Assembly (NCBI GenBank): GCA_027449685.1
Contig: DAIDLC010000001.1
Location: 219,353-283,352 of the forward strand
DNA length: 64,000 nucleotides
Source: Ferrovaceae bacterium
Lineage (GTDB): Bacteria > Pseudomonadota > Gammaproteobacteria > Burkholderiales > Ferrovaceae
Direction: 5' to 3'
A program made the position numbers and the translations under genes. Of this stretch, positions 8,619 through 15,817 are shown in pieces. Each line of letters starts with the position of its first letter. Positions within the stretch are counted from its first letter, which is position 1. Under the pieces are notes generated by a model. The model was not told the origin of the DNA and did no database searches. It saw only the letters and a list, made by a program, of their open reading frames with translations.

Positions 8619-8635
8619 CACGGCAATTTGCCGTG
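8619..8635. promoter_or_regulatory. Perfect 8-bp palindrome upstream of arsM
   Basis: CACGGCAA and TTGCCGTG flank a single base, 34 bp before the arsM start. It could be an operator for a dimeric regulator or, as RNA, a small hairpin (6-bp stem, 5-nt loop) followed by an A/T-rich stretch, so attenuation is also possible. The 8466-8668 gap around it holds no gene and may carry a second promoter for arsM. Confidence 0.4.
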
Positions 8636-8668
8636 TAAATTTTATGTCTCATCATTTGAGGAACGACC

Positions 8669-9706
8669 ATGCATGAAGCAGTGAAAGACTATTACGGCAA
8701 GCAACTGCAAAATTCCGATGATCTGAAGACCACCGCCTGTTGCGATGCCTCGCTCATGCCGCACTGGCTGAAGCCGCTGTTGGCACGTATCCATCCGGAA
8801 GTAAAGTCGCGCTATTATGGGTGCGGACTGGTTTGTCCTGCGCTGCTGCAGGGCTGTCGGATTCTTGATCTCGGTAGCGGATCGGGCCGGGACGTGTATG
8901 CGCTGGCGCAGCTGGTTGGAGAAAACGGCCAGGTCGTCGGCGTGGATATGACTGATGAGCAACTGGCGGTGGCCGAACACTATCGCACCTACCACGCCCA
9001 AATGTTTGGGTTTGACAACGTCACCTTCAAGCGCGGCTACATCGAAAAGCTGGACGAGCTGGGTTTGGAGAATGGCAGTTTCGACATTATTGTGTCTAAC
9101 TGTGTGATCAATCTGTCGCCGGATAAGGATGCGGTGCTGCGAGGCGTTCAGCGCCTGCTCAAACCGGGTGGGGAGTTTTATTTTTCGGATGTCTATGCGG
9201 ATCGCCGTGTGCCAGATACCGTGCGCAACGATCCGGTGTTGTATGGGGAGTGTCTGGGTGGTGCGCTGTACTGGAATGATTTCATCAGTTTGTCCAGACG
9301 GCAGGGCTTTGCGGATCCGCGCTTGGTGGAGAGCAAGCCGTTGGAAGTGACCGATGCCAAACTGGCTGAACGGGTTGGGAATATCCGGTTTTTTTCGGCC
9401 ACCTATCGGCTCTTCAAACTGGATGGATTGGAACCAGCCTGTGAAGACTATGGGCAGGCGGTGGTTTATCGTGGCACGATACCCGATCACACCCATCGTT
9501 TTATTCTGGATGCGCATCATGACATGGAAGCGGGCCAAGTATTCCCGGTTTGCGGGAATACTTGGCGCATGTTGCAAGAAACGCGGTTTCAACCGCATTT
9601 TGACTTTATCGGGGATTTCAGCAGACACTATGGAATTTTTCCGGGATGTGGGGCTGATATTCCTTTCGTGCAGCAGGAAAACACCACCACATCCGGTTGT
9701 TGTTAG
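8669..9706 (+). CDS. arsM: Arsenite S-adenosylmethionine methyltransferase ArsM
   Basis: This 345-residue class I methyltransferase has SAM motif I DLGSGSGRD (67-75) and post-motif VGVDMT. Four cysteine positions match the arsenite-binding cysteines of ArsM enzymes: C24/C25 (TTACCDAS), C52 (YYGCG), C145 (VSNCVINLS) and C195 (GECLGGALY). It would methylate As(III) to mono-, di- and possibly trimethyl species, supplying the methylated arsenic used by ArsS. The protein ends SGCC, a Cys pair often seen in these enzymes. GAGGAAC upstream is a plausible ribosome-binding site. A perfect 14-bp inverted repeat lies within its 3-prime half. Confidence 0.93.
   Translation: MHEAVKDYYGKQLQNSDDLKTTACCDASLMPHWLKPLLARIHPEVKSRYYGCGLVCPALLQGCRILDLGSGSGRDVYALAQLVGENGQVVGVDMTDEQLAVAEHYRTYHAQMFGFDNVTFKRGYIEKLDELGLENGSFDIIVSNCVINLSPDKDAVLRGVQRLLKPGGEFYFSDVYADRRVPDTVRNDPVLYGECLGGALYWNDFISLSRRQGFADPRLVESKPLEVTDAKLAERVGNIRFFSATYRLFKLDGLEPACEDYGQAVVYRGTIPDHTHRFILDAHHDMEAGQVFPVCGNTWRMLQETRFQPHFDFIGDFSRHYGIFPGCGADIPFVQQENTTTSGCC
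9534..9566. repeat. Perfect 14-bp inverted repeat inside arsM
   Basis: Arms 9534-9547 and 9553-9566 are exact reverse complements around the loop GTTTG. The DNA encodes GQVFPVCGNTW, a segment that looks normal for the family, so no insertion is indicated. In mRNA it would form a strong hairpin; there is no T-run after it, so it is not a standard terminator. Confidence 0.8.
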
Positions 9707-10899
9707 GGGGCATTCTGAAAACGATCCTGTTTTGCTTGCTGTTATGCGGGCTTTGGTCTGTGAGTGTGGGTGCTGGCGAGAATGCGGCCCCTGGGGTGAA
9801 TGTTTATCGTGGCATAGGACCGGAGAATCTGGCTCCTGCAGTACGCGCCGATCTGGCGCGGGTGTATGTTCCCAATCTGCGCTCTAACGATGTGTCTGTC
9901 ATCGACCCGGGCACGCTGAAAGTGGTGGACCGGTTCAAGGTGGGGGCCAGTCCACAGCATGTGGTACCCGCCTGGGATTTACGTACCTTATGGGTGGCCA
10001 ATAACGACGAACGACATGCCCACGGAAGTCTCACACCCATCGATCCGCGTACCGGCAAGCCAGGTCACGCCATACCGGTGGATGATCCTTACAATCTTTA
10101 CTTTACGCCCGACGGACGTTCGGCCATCGTGGTTGCAGAAGCGCGTCGTCGCCTGGATTTTCGTGATCCCCAGCGGATGGTTCTGCAATATTCCATTGCC
10201 ACGCCAGATTGCGGGGGAATCAACCATGCAGATTTTTCGGCGGAGGGCCGATATGCCCTGTTTACCTGTGAATTCAGTGGCAGTGTCGTCAAAATTGATC
10301 TGCAACAACGCAAGGTGCTGGGTTACTTGAAACTCCGCATGCCGGCCACCCGCTTCATCGAAGCACCTGGTCAAGTGGCCCAGGGGGCCAGTGGAATTTG
10401 CAGTGTGGCCCGGGGTATGCCCCAGGACATTCGCATTTCTCCCGATGGCAAACGCTTTTATGTGGCGGATATGGAGGCGGATGGGTTACATGTGCTAGAT
10501 GGGGATCGGTTCAAGGAAATCGGGTTTATCACTACGGGCATGGGGACGCATGGACTGTATCCGAGCCGGGACGGAAAACTGCTCTATGTGGCCAATCGTG
10601 GTACGCATCAAATTCATGGTACGCCCCACGGACAAGGAGGGGTTACAGTAATCGATTTTGCCACAGATAAAATTCTCCACCAATGGTCAGTTCCTGGCGG
10701 AGGCAGTCCGGATATGGGAAATGTCTCTGCCGACGGCAAATATCTGTGGTTATCTGGCCGATTTGATGATGTGGTCTATCGATTTGATACTACTAGCGGG
10801 CATGTGGATCAGATCAAAGTGGGCGAAGAGCCCCATGGCCTGACCGTATGGCCGCAACCAGGGCGATACTCCTTGGGGCATACGGGTAATTTACGTTGA
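9697..10899 (+). CDS. Secreted YVTN/YncE-type beta-propeller protein
   Basis: The 400-residue protein begins with a hydrophobic signal peptide (about 1-26, ending SVGAG) and continues with repeated beta-propeller blades: RVYVPNLRSNDVSVIDPGTL, KRFYVADMEADGLHVLDG, KLLYVANRGTHQIHG and KYLWLSGRFDDVVYRFD are clear YVTN-like units. It is predicted periplasmic. No ATG exists near the 5-prime end; TTG 9697 or 9700 overlaps the arsM stop, and AGGGGG at 9705-9710 suggests a later non-ATG start is also possible. Coupling to arsM hints at a link to arsenic handling, but the ligand is unknown. A terminator-like hairpin follows about 115 bp downstream. Confidence 0.75.
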   Translation: MLLGGILKTILFCLLLCGLWSVSVGAGENAAPGVNVYRGIGPENLAPAVRADLARVYVPNLRSNDVSVIDPGTLKVVDRFKVGASPQHVVPAWDLRTLWVANNDERHAHGSLTPIDPRTGKPGHAIPVDDPYNLYFTPDGRSAIVVAEARRRLDFRDPQRMVLQYSIATPDCGGINHADFSAEGRYALFTCEFSGSVVKIDLQQRKVLGYLKLRMPATRFIEAPGQVAQGASGICSVARGMPQDIRISPDGKRFYVADMEADGLHVLDGDRFKEIGFITTGMGTHGLYPSRDGKLLYVANRGTHQIHGTPHGQGGVTVIDFATDKILHQWSVPGGGSPDMGNVSADGKYLWLSGRFDDVVYRFDTTSGHVDQIKVGEEPHGLTVWPQPGRYSLGHTGNLR

Positions 10900-11014
10900 G
10901 GAGATTCGGTTGAGTCGCTTCTTGGGAAGTGCAGTGCCCACAAACAAGTAACCCGTTGTTGATGGTCCCAGTGACTACCATGTGTATAAACCGGGGCCTC
11001 CTGAACGGGAGGAA

Positions 11015-11048
11015 TAACCGCCAATCAAGGATCGGCGGTTAGGTTTTT
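11015..11048 (+). terminator. Rho-independent terminator after the arsenic island
   Basis: TAACCGCC and GGCGGTTA form an 8-bp stem with an 11-nt loop, then AGG and five T. It points out of the + strand propeller gene and sits just beyond the 3-prime end of the convergent HU gene. Confidence 0.65.
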
Positions 11049-11052
11049 CAGG

Positions 11053-11346
11053 TCATTTCTTCTTGGCTTTTGCTCCTGCAACCGCAGACTTGAACGTGGC
11101 TCCTGCGGTAAAGCGGGGCACGGTGGATGCGGCAATCTTGATTTCTTTCCCGGTTTGGGGGTTGCGCCCTGTCCGTGCGGCGCGTTTGGCCGATTTGAAG
11201 GCGCCAAATCCAACCAGAGTAACGGTGTCGCCCTTTGAAACCGCCTTCACAATGGCGTCCAGCGTGGCCGATAGGGCTCTTTCCGCTGCAGCCTTGGACA
11301 AGTCGGTTTCTTTGGCAATGGATTCAACAAGTTCTGATTTATTCAT
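11053..11346 (-). CDS. HU family DNA-binding protein
   Basis: The 97-residue protein is a standard HU: MNKSELVESIAKETDLSKAA at the N-terminus, the GFGAFK hinge, and the DNA-intercalating arm RTGRNPQTGKEIKI with the conserved Arg-Asn-Pro. It ends in a short Ala/Lys tail (AGAKAKKK). HU bends and compacts DNA as a dimer. It is transcribed alone; CGAGGAGAT lies eight bases upstream of the ATG as a strong ribosome-binding site. Whether the partner is a second HU elsewhere or it is a homodimer cannot be told here. Confidence 0.93.
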   Translation of the reverse strand: MNKSELVESIAKETDLSKAAAERALSATLDAIVKAVSKGDTVTLVGFGAFKSAKRAARTGRNPQTGKEIKIAASTVPRFTAGATFKSAVAGAKAKKK

Positions 11347-11803
11347 TCGACATCTCCTCGTTACATGGTTTTTCGATGGAAATTAAGGCAGTTTCGGGTG
11401 ATACGGATATCTTGTTATGCTTATGCGGCAATCCACAGCTTCCTGAACCAGCACTGCCAGGAAAACCACCTGCACAGCGTCTTCGGGGCGGAACTGAAGA
11501 TGCATGATCGTACCAAACATCGCGACGGATGAGAACGAATTTTATGGGGGCGCCAACAATTCTTTCAGGTTTTAATAATAGCCCGGATTCTTGAGGCGCA
11601 TCAAGGAATGATGCACGGGATCTTGTTATGGTCCTAATGTGCCTAGTCCAACCAGCCATAGACCCCGGTTATGTGTTGCGCGGCTGTAGGCGACGGTTGA
11701 ACGCGTTTGATGGGTTAACCGGCTTTTCCAGGTATTCCAGTGGGCTGGCGTCCTGTGCCTTCCCGCCTCGGATAACCGCGCAAATGTAGGAGAGAAAAAG
11801 TAT
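11347..11803. other. Intergenic region, 457 bp, no gene recognised
   Basis: This gap lies between the divergent HU gene and the 88-residue Cys protein. Short open frames here have no recognisable domain or good ribosome-binding site. It should hold the promoters of both flanking genes. I see no long repeat, RNA gene or mobile element in it. Confidence 0.6.
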
Positions 11804-12070
11804 ATGATCGAGGCGATCGAAGGATGGCAGTGTATTGGTTGCGGCAAAATCAGTGCGGATCGACCTTGCGTAGGGATCTGTCAGGACCGCAAGGTATCTT
11901 TGGTCTTGGCAGCGGATGTTGATCGCCTGCAGCTGCGCAACAAAAAACTGGAGTCCATCGTCCGGCGCTTGCTGCTTTCCAAGCCCCATGCCAATGCCTG
12001 GGAGCAATCGTTCAAGGCGCTACAGGCCGAAGCCTCCCGGTTGCTCTCGGAGGAGACGCGGGGCGACTGA
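11804..12070 (+). CDS. Small Cys-rich protein of unknown function
   Basis: The 88-residue protein opens with WQCIGCGKISADRPCVGICQDR, five cysteines in 17 residues arranged CxxC...CxxxC, which suggests a small zinc or iron-sulfur site at the N-terminus. The rest (about 40-85) is a charged helical segment. I recognise no named family. AGGAGAG nine bases before the ATG supports real translation. It is a single-gene unit, facing the convergent unknown gene that ends two bases after it. Confidence 0.65.
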   Translation: MIEAIEGWQCIGCGKISADRPCVGICQDRKVSLVLAADVDRLQLRNKKLESIVRRLLLSKPHANAWEQSFKALQAEASRLLSEETRGD

Positions 12071-12072
12071 TT

Positions 12073-12642
12073 TTAAAAATGCATTTTGGCTTCCACACCC
12101 ACCTGATCCATCGAGGGCTTGGGCGTAACGGGTACATTTACGGGCCCGTTATTGATTTTCACGCCAGCAACGCCACTTAACTCCCAGAGCTTGCTGGGGT
12201 AAAAATCCAACCCAATATGAAAGCCCACATCCTTGTGGTTGGGCCCCAAGCGCTCATCGGCCACGGTAGGAAGCGGTAAATCGCTGCCCAGATCCCACTG
12301 AAAAGAGGGCTGAGCCGGTCCGGTAAACGCCTGTTCAAAGCGGTTAGGAGCAGAATGAGGAGATGAGGGAGCAGAAGACGCCTGGTGTGGTTGTCCCTCA
12401 TGGGCCTGGTTTTGGGGTAATGGTGATTTTTCTGGTACAGGAATTTCTGCAAGGGGGGAAACCGAAGCCGGCGCGGCAGGAGTCACTGACAGATTATCTG
12501 GTAGAAGCAAATTTTGTGCGTAAGTAACAACAGACTGTCCGAAACCGATGAGCAGAAGTACCTGAATCCATCGGAAGAGGTTTTCTCTGGGGTAGGTGTG
12601 CGGCGCTACAGGAAATTGGCCGGTTATTTGAAGGATTCGCAC
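12073..12642 (-). CDS. Predicted exported protein of unknown function
   Basis: The 189-residue product has a hydrophobic segment at about 24-42 (WIQVLLLIGFGQSVVTYA) that looks like a signal or anchor, a Pro/Ala/Ser-rich linker (about 50-105), and a C-terminal part whose strand-like pattern ends with a terminal Phe (VEAKMHF), as many outer-membrane beta proteins do. No family is recognised. The only start is GTG 12642, which lies inside the end of the DGC-domain gene (19-bp overlap), so the two genes are probably translationally coupled. Confidence 0.55.
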   Translation of the reverse strand: MRILQITGQFPVAPHTYPRENLFRWIQVLLLIGFGQSVVTYAQNLLLPDNLSVTPAAPASVSPLAEIPVPEKSPLPQNQAHEGQPHQASSAPSSPHSAPNRFEQAFTGPAQPSFQWDLGSDLPLPTVADERLGPNHKDVGFHIGLDFYPSKLWELSGVAGVKINNGPVNVPVTPKPSMDQVGVEAKMHF

Positions 12643-13067
12643 AGGAGCGCACCGGCTTTCGCGGGTGAGGTGACCGTCCCCTTTGGGGTGGTTTTGGCCA
12701 ATGTCCGGGCAATTTGTGCTACCTGTGCCAGAATCCGGTCCGCCTGATCAGGGTCGAAGTCGGTACGATATTTCTTTTTAACCCCCTGTTCATGCAGCAT
12801 GACATGTTCTGTGGGGCTGAGGCCACGCTGGGCCAAACTGCTTTTGACGCATTGCAGCGGACAACCATCCAAAGCCAGTATGGGACGACCGGATTGGGCA
12901 ATTCGAACCAGATGTGGAACATTGCCACCGACCCCGGCAATGCAGGACATTTCTGCCAAGGCTTGGCGATCCAGTTGCAGCGCCACATAATTGGCCATTT
13001 GAGCGGCACTGGAACATCCTGAACAGGAATATACCAGTGGCAGGGATCTGGTTGCTGGCGACATCAT
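12624..13067 (-). CDS. DGC-domain putative zinc-binding protein
   Basis: The 147-residue protein carries VYSCSGCSSAAQMANYVA near the N-terminus, an internal CIAGVGG, and the family-naming DGC in ALDGCPLQCVKSSL: cysteines spaced as in DGC domain proteins, predicted to bind zinc or another metal. Function is not established for the family. The start at 13067 is chosen because AAGGAAA sits six bases upstream; a longer in-frame extension to 13145 exists but would overlap the divergent tautomerase start. It shares an operon with the exported unknown protein. Confidence 0.75.
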   Translation of the reverse strand: MMSPATRSLPLVYSCSGCSSAAQMANYVALQLDRQALAEMSCIAGVGGNVPHLVRIAQSGRPILALDGCPLQCVKSSLAQRGLSPTEHVMLHEQGVKKKYRTDFDPDQADRILAQVAQIARTLAKTTPKGTVTSPAKAGALLCESFK

Positions 13068-13143
13068 CGATTTCCTTGGCTTGGTTGGCACTACACTACT
13101 TCTGTAATCATACTTCAAGCCATGCATCAACGGGAGACCTACC

Positions 13144-13623
13144 ATGCCAACCTATACCGTTCATTATTCCTCTCTGGTCCTGAGCGTTGCTGATAAACAT
13201 CAGATGGCGCAGGGGATTACGCAAGCCCATGAAGCGGCCACCGGCGCCGATGGGTTTTTTGCCCAGGTCATTTTTCAGGAAATTGTCAAGGAAGACTGTT
13301 ATCTTGGCGGCAGTCCGTTAGATCAGCCCCAGTTGTTTTTGCAAGGACAGATACGTGCCGGGAGGTCTCTCGACATCAAAGGCAACTTGTTATCTTCCTT
13401 GAAAGAGGCTTTATTGAACGTGACGACTCTGGACCCAAGTCAGATATGGGTTTATCTCGTGGAACTGCCTGCGTCCGATATGCTGGAATATGGGCATGTT
13501 CTGCCTGCTCCTGGCGCGGAGAGGGCCTGGTTTTTGTCTCTGGACCCAAGGTTACAGGATAGATTACAAAAAACCCCACACAAAAGCCCGATTAATCCGC
13601 CAGTGGGAGCCAGTGAGGATTGA
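13144..13623 (+). CDS. Tautomerase family protein (cis-CaaD-like)
   Basis: After loss of Met the 159-residue protein begins with Pro (MPTYTVHYSS), the catalytic amino-terminal proline of the tautomerase superfamily. Length, and a fused double beta-alpha-beta pattern within one chain, point to the cis-3-chloroacrylic acid dehalogenase-like branch (Tautomerase_3) and not to the 60-residue oxalocrotonate type. The natural substrate cannot be inferred. GGGAGACC lies just upstream of the ATG. It is divergent from the DGC gene, with about 75 bp between them for two promoters. Confidence 0.75.
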   Translation: MPTYTVHYSSLVLSVADKHQMAQGITQAHEAATGADGFFAQVIFQEIVKEDCYLGGSPLDQPQLFLQGQIRAGRSLDIKGNLLSSLKEALLNVTTLDPSQIWVYLVELPASDMLEYGHVLPAPGAERAWFLSLDPRLQDRLQKTPHKSPINPPVGASED

Positions 13624-13731
13624 CAACCAGCATGACTCCTCTGTATGGTGCGAAATGTTGCGCTGCAATATACAAAATTTGTCAAATCAACCCCGCTGAT
13701 GGCCTTCAAACTTTTATCAGGATGAGTAAAC

Positions 13732-14583
13732 ATGTACAACGAAAGTGATCAGATGACTGAATTCAGTAAATCGACCTTGGACACGGCGCTGCAGCTCTCA
13801 CAAATTGCCCTGAACAGCACCGAGAAACTCGTGGGTTTGCAGTGGGTCTCTACCAGGCAATCTCTGGCTGATGCCCATAGCGTACTGCAACCCGAGACCG
13901 ATTTATGGGATTTGCCCACGTTGCTGGGTCTGCGCGCCAAATTGACCGAAAAATCCGTAGAAAATGCAGCGACATACCTGCGAAATATCTATGAAGTGGC
14001 GGCGTATACCAAAGATCAGATAGCCGATTTGTTTACCCTGCAGTGGCGTGAGTGGAGCAAAAATATCAACAGCCAGTTGCCTCTTATGGTCTATGGCAGC
14101 GCCCGCATGGAACGCACCCAGCCTGCTGGGGCAGAGGTTCAGCTCCAGATGTCGACAGAGGTAAGCGAACAATCAGGGGTTTCCGTGCCACTGATTGTTC
14201 CGCCCGAAGAAGTTGTAACCACCTCAGTCGCTGCCGAGGCTCCGGTAGAGGCCGGTGCCGATGGAATTGCTCAGGCCGTTGCCGAAGCCCCGGTGCAGGC
14301 CGAAGTGATCGTAGCCATCCAAACCATTCCCGAAGCCCCGGTGCAGGCCGAAGCGGTTGCATTGATGGTGCAGGAAGCCGAACTGCCCACCACCATCCAT
14401 GAACCGGTGCGGGTTGCCGAGACGCCTGCACGTGCTCGTAAAGCTACCATCACCGCCTCCGATTTTTCCGCAGCTTTCAGCAAGCCCGTATCGGCGGCGA
14501 ACCGTGCCAGTAAAACCGCCAAACCGACTGTCGAGAAAAGCAAGCCCGCAGTGGCAAAAAAGAAGACAACAGCAAAACGATAA
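13732..14583 (+). CDS. Phasin family protein (PHA granule-associated)
   Basis: Residues from about 8 to 125 form the helical phasin domain (STLDTALQLSQIALNSTEKL, then DQIADLFTLQWREW), which coats polyhydroxyalkanoate granules. Then comes a low-complexity part with three 16-residue repeats (AEAPV/PEAPV units, DNA 14233-14376) and a Lys/Ala-rich tail, KPAVAKKKTTAKR, similar to the tails of DNA- or granule-binding phasins. The domain start may be ATG 13753 (MTEFSKSTL). The gene is monocistronic and is followed by a strong terminator. No PHA synthase is in the window. Confidence 0.8.
   Translation: MYNESDQMTEFSKSTLDTALQLSQIALNSTEKLVGLQWVSTRQSLADAHSVLQPETDLWDLPTLLGLRAKLTEKSVENAATYLRNIYEVAAYTKDQIADLFTLQWREWSKNINSQLPLMVYGSARMERTQPAGAEVQLQMSTEVSEQSGVSVPLIVPPEEVVTTSVAAEAPVEAGADGIAQAVAEAPVQAEVIVAIQTIPEAPVQAEAVALMVQEAELPTTIHEPVRVAETPARARKATITASDFSAAFSKPVSAANRASKTAKPTVEKSKPAVAKKKTTAKR
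14233..14376 (+). repeat. Three 48-bp in-frame tandem repeats in the phasin gene
   Basis: Units start at 14233, 14281 and 14329, each 48 bp (16 codons). The second and third share an exact 24-bp block (14282-14305 and 14330-14353); the first is diverged. They encode an Ala/Pro/Val/Glu linker. Confidence 0.75.
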
Positions 14584-14608
14584 CGTCTGCCGTACCCCAA
14601 ACGACTGA

Positions 14609-14660
14609 CCGGGTGTTGCTCCTGACGCCAAATGGCGCCGTGGCAGCACCCGGTTTTTTT
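14609..14660 (+). terminator. Intrinsic terminator after the phasin gene
   Basis: An 11-bp stem (CCGGGTGTTGC with GCAGCACCCGG, one G-U pair) at 14609-14619 and 14643-14653 encloses a smaller inner hairpin and is followed by seven T (14654-14660). Confidence 0.85.
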
Positions 14661-14812
14661 ACCGGGAATAAGTTCTTCTCGCGCCCAGGCGCGTTCTTAC
14701 AGGTGCGTATGGCTCGGCGCTCGAAAACAAAAACCCAGGCGGTAAACAGGTGTCTTGACTTGGGGGTAAGAGGGGGCGAGCGGGCGGCTCAGGTGTGGCG
14801 CAAGGTTGGGTT

Positions 14813-14888
14813 TGGTAGGCCGTGCGGGATTCGAACCTGCGACCAACGGATTAAAAGTCCGCTGCTCTACCAGCTGAGCTAACGACCC
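14813..14888 (-). tRNA. tRNA-Lys (anticodon UUU)
   Basis: The reverse strand gives a 76-nt cloverleaf with CCA encoded: acceptor GGGTCGT, D-arm GCTCAGCTGGTAGAGC, anticodon loop CTTTTAA (anticodon TTT) and T-loop GTTCGAATC. It is a single tRNA between the phasin and YdcF genes. Confidence 0.97.
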
Positions 14889-14987
14889 AAACCAATCTGG
14901 CATTTTATAGGGCGTCTTTTATCCAGTCAACTCAGTGTCCACATTGGTAGTGTGTCTCCTGTGCCCAACCGATCAAAAGCCAAGCGC

Positions 14988-15737
14988 TTAAAATCCGTGC
15001 GGTAACAGCATTTGACCGCTCCATTCCCGCAAGGCATCACGGGATTGATCCAGCATCAGGGCATCCGGCATAAAGCTTCTGACGGAGAGGGGCTCAAAGC
15101 TCACATACCGGGTGGGGGCTTCGGCAACCACGAATCCGGCGTACCTAAACCAGCCGCTGGCACGGCGCATATGGAGGGCATCGCTCACCAGGATGATGGC
15201 GCCGCGCAGGTCAGGGTAGCGCTGCAGTAGCGCGAGGGGGGCTTCTCGTGTGTTTCTGGAGTCTGCTTCCAGCAGGACCTTCTGAGAAGGGTGCAATCGA
15301 TTCAGGTAGACCTGTGTGGTGAGGGCCTCTGGAGGCTCCAGCGTTCCAGCGCCAGAAATGATCAGAGGCAAGTGTCGTTCCTGGGCCAACATCATCCCGT
15401 AGAGGCAGCGCAGGGCACTGGCCCCTGAAGGCCCGATACTGCCAAATTCGGGCGCATGGTAATTGTTTCCACCGGTCAGACACACCACAGCCGTGTAAGG
15501 TTGGGTGGGGATGGGTGAGAAACGGGATTCCACGTGTTGAATCAGTGGGCGGGCAAAATAGGGAGTGGCCAGCCAGTACAGCGAAAACAGCGTCAATGAG
15601 GCCAGCGTGCGGGCCAAGCGGGGGTGGCGCTTCCCGAGCAATAGGCTGCTCATGAGCAGAACGATTTGCAGTCCGGGCGGTAACAACCAACTGCTAAAGA
15701 GTGTACTGGCCAGATGATACAGTGCAAAGGGCTGCAT
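14988..15737 (-). CDS. YdcF/SanA/ElyC family (DUF218) membrane protein
   Basis: The 249-residue protein has two N-terminal membrane helices (about 8-28 and 34-55, including LASLTLFSLYWLATP) and a DUF218 domain with the signatures VVCLTGGNNYH, LPLIISGAG, DSRNTREAP and ILVSDALHMRRA. ElyC-type members influence envelope (peptidoglycan or undecaprenyl carrier) metabolism; the exact activity is not known. ATG 15737 was preferred to an in-frame GTG nine bases upstream. It is divergent from thrS, with about 80 bp of shared promoter region. Confidence 0.82.
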   Translation of the reverse strand: MQPFALYHLASTLFSSWLLPPGLQIVLLMSSLLLGKRHPRLARTLASLTLFSLYWLATPYFARPLIQHVESRFSPIPTQPYTAVVCLTGGNNYHAPEFGSIGPSGASALRCLYGMMLAQERHLPLIISGAGTLEPPEALTTQVYLNRLHPSQKVLLEADSRNTREAPLALLQRYPDLRGAIILVSDALHMRRASGWFRYAGFVVAEAPTRYVSFEPLSVRSFMPDALMLDQSRDALREWSGQMLLPHGF

Positions 15738-15817
15738 GGTAGGCACGGTGTTACTTAAGACAGGAGCAAGGAATTGGCTGTGATAAAATCATGGGTCAAG
15801 TTTTTTGAGGATTGATT

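Noticed and set aside
11339..11659. A 106-residue minus-strand frame upstream of HU
   Set aside because: It overlaps the HU start region, shows no domain and no good ribosome-binding site.
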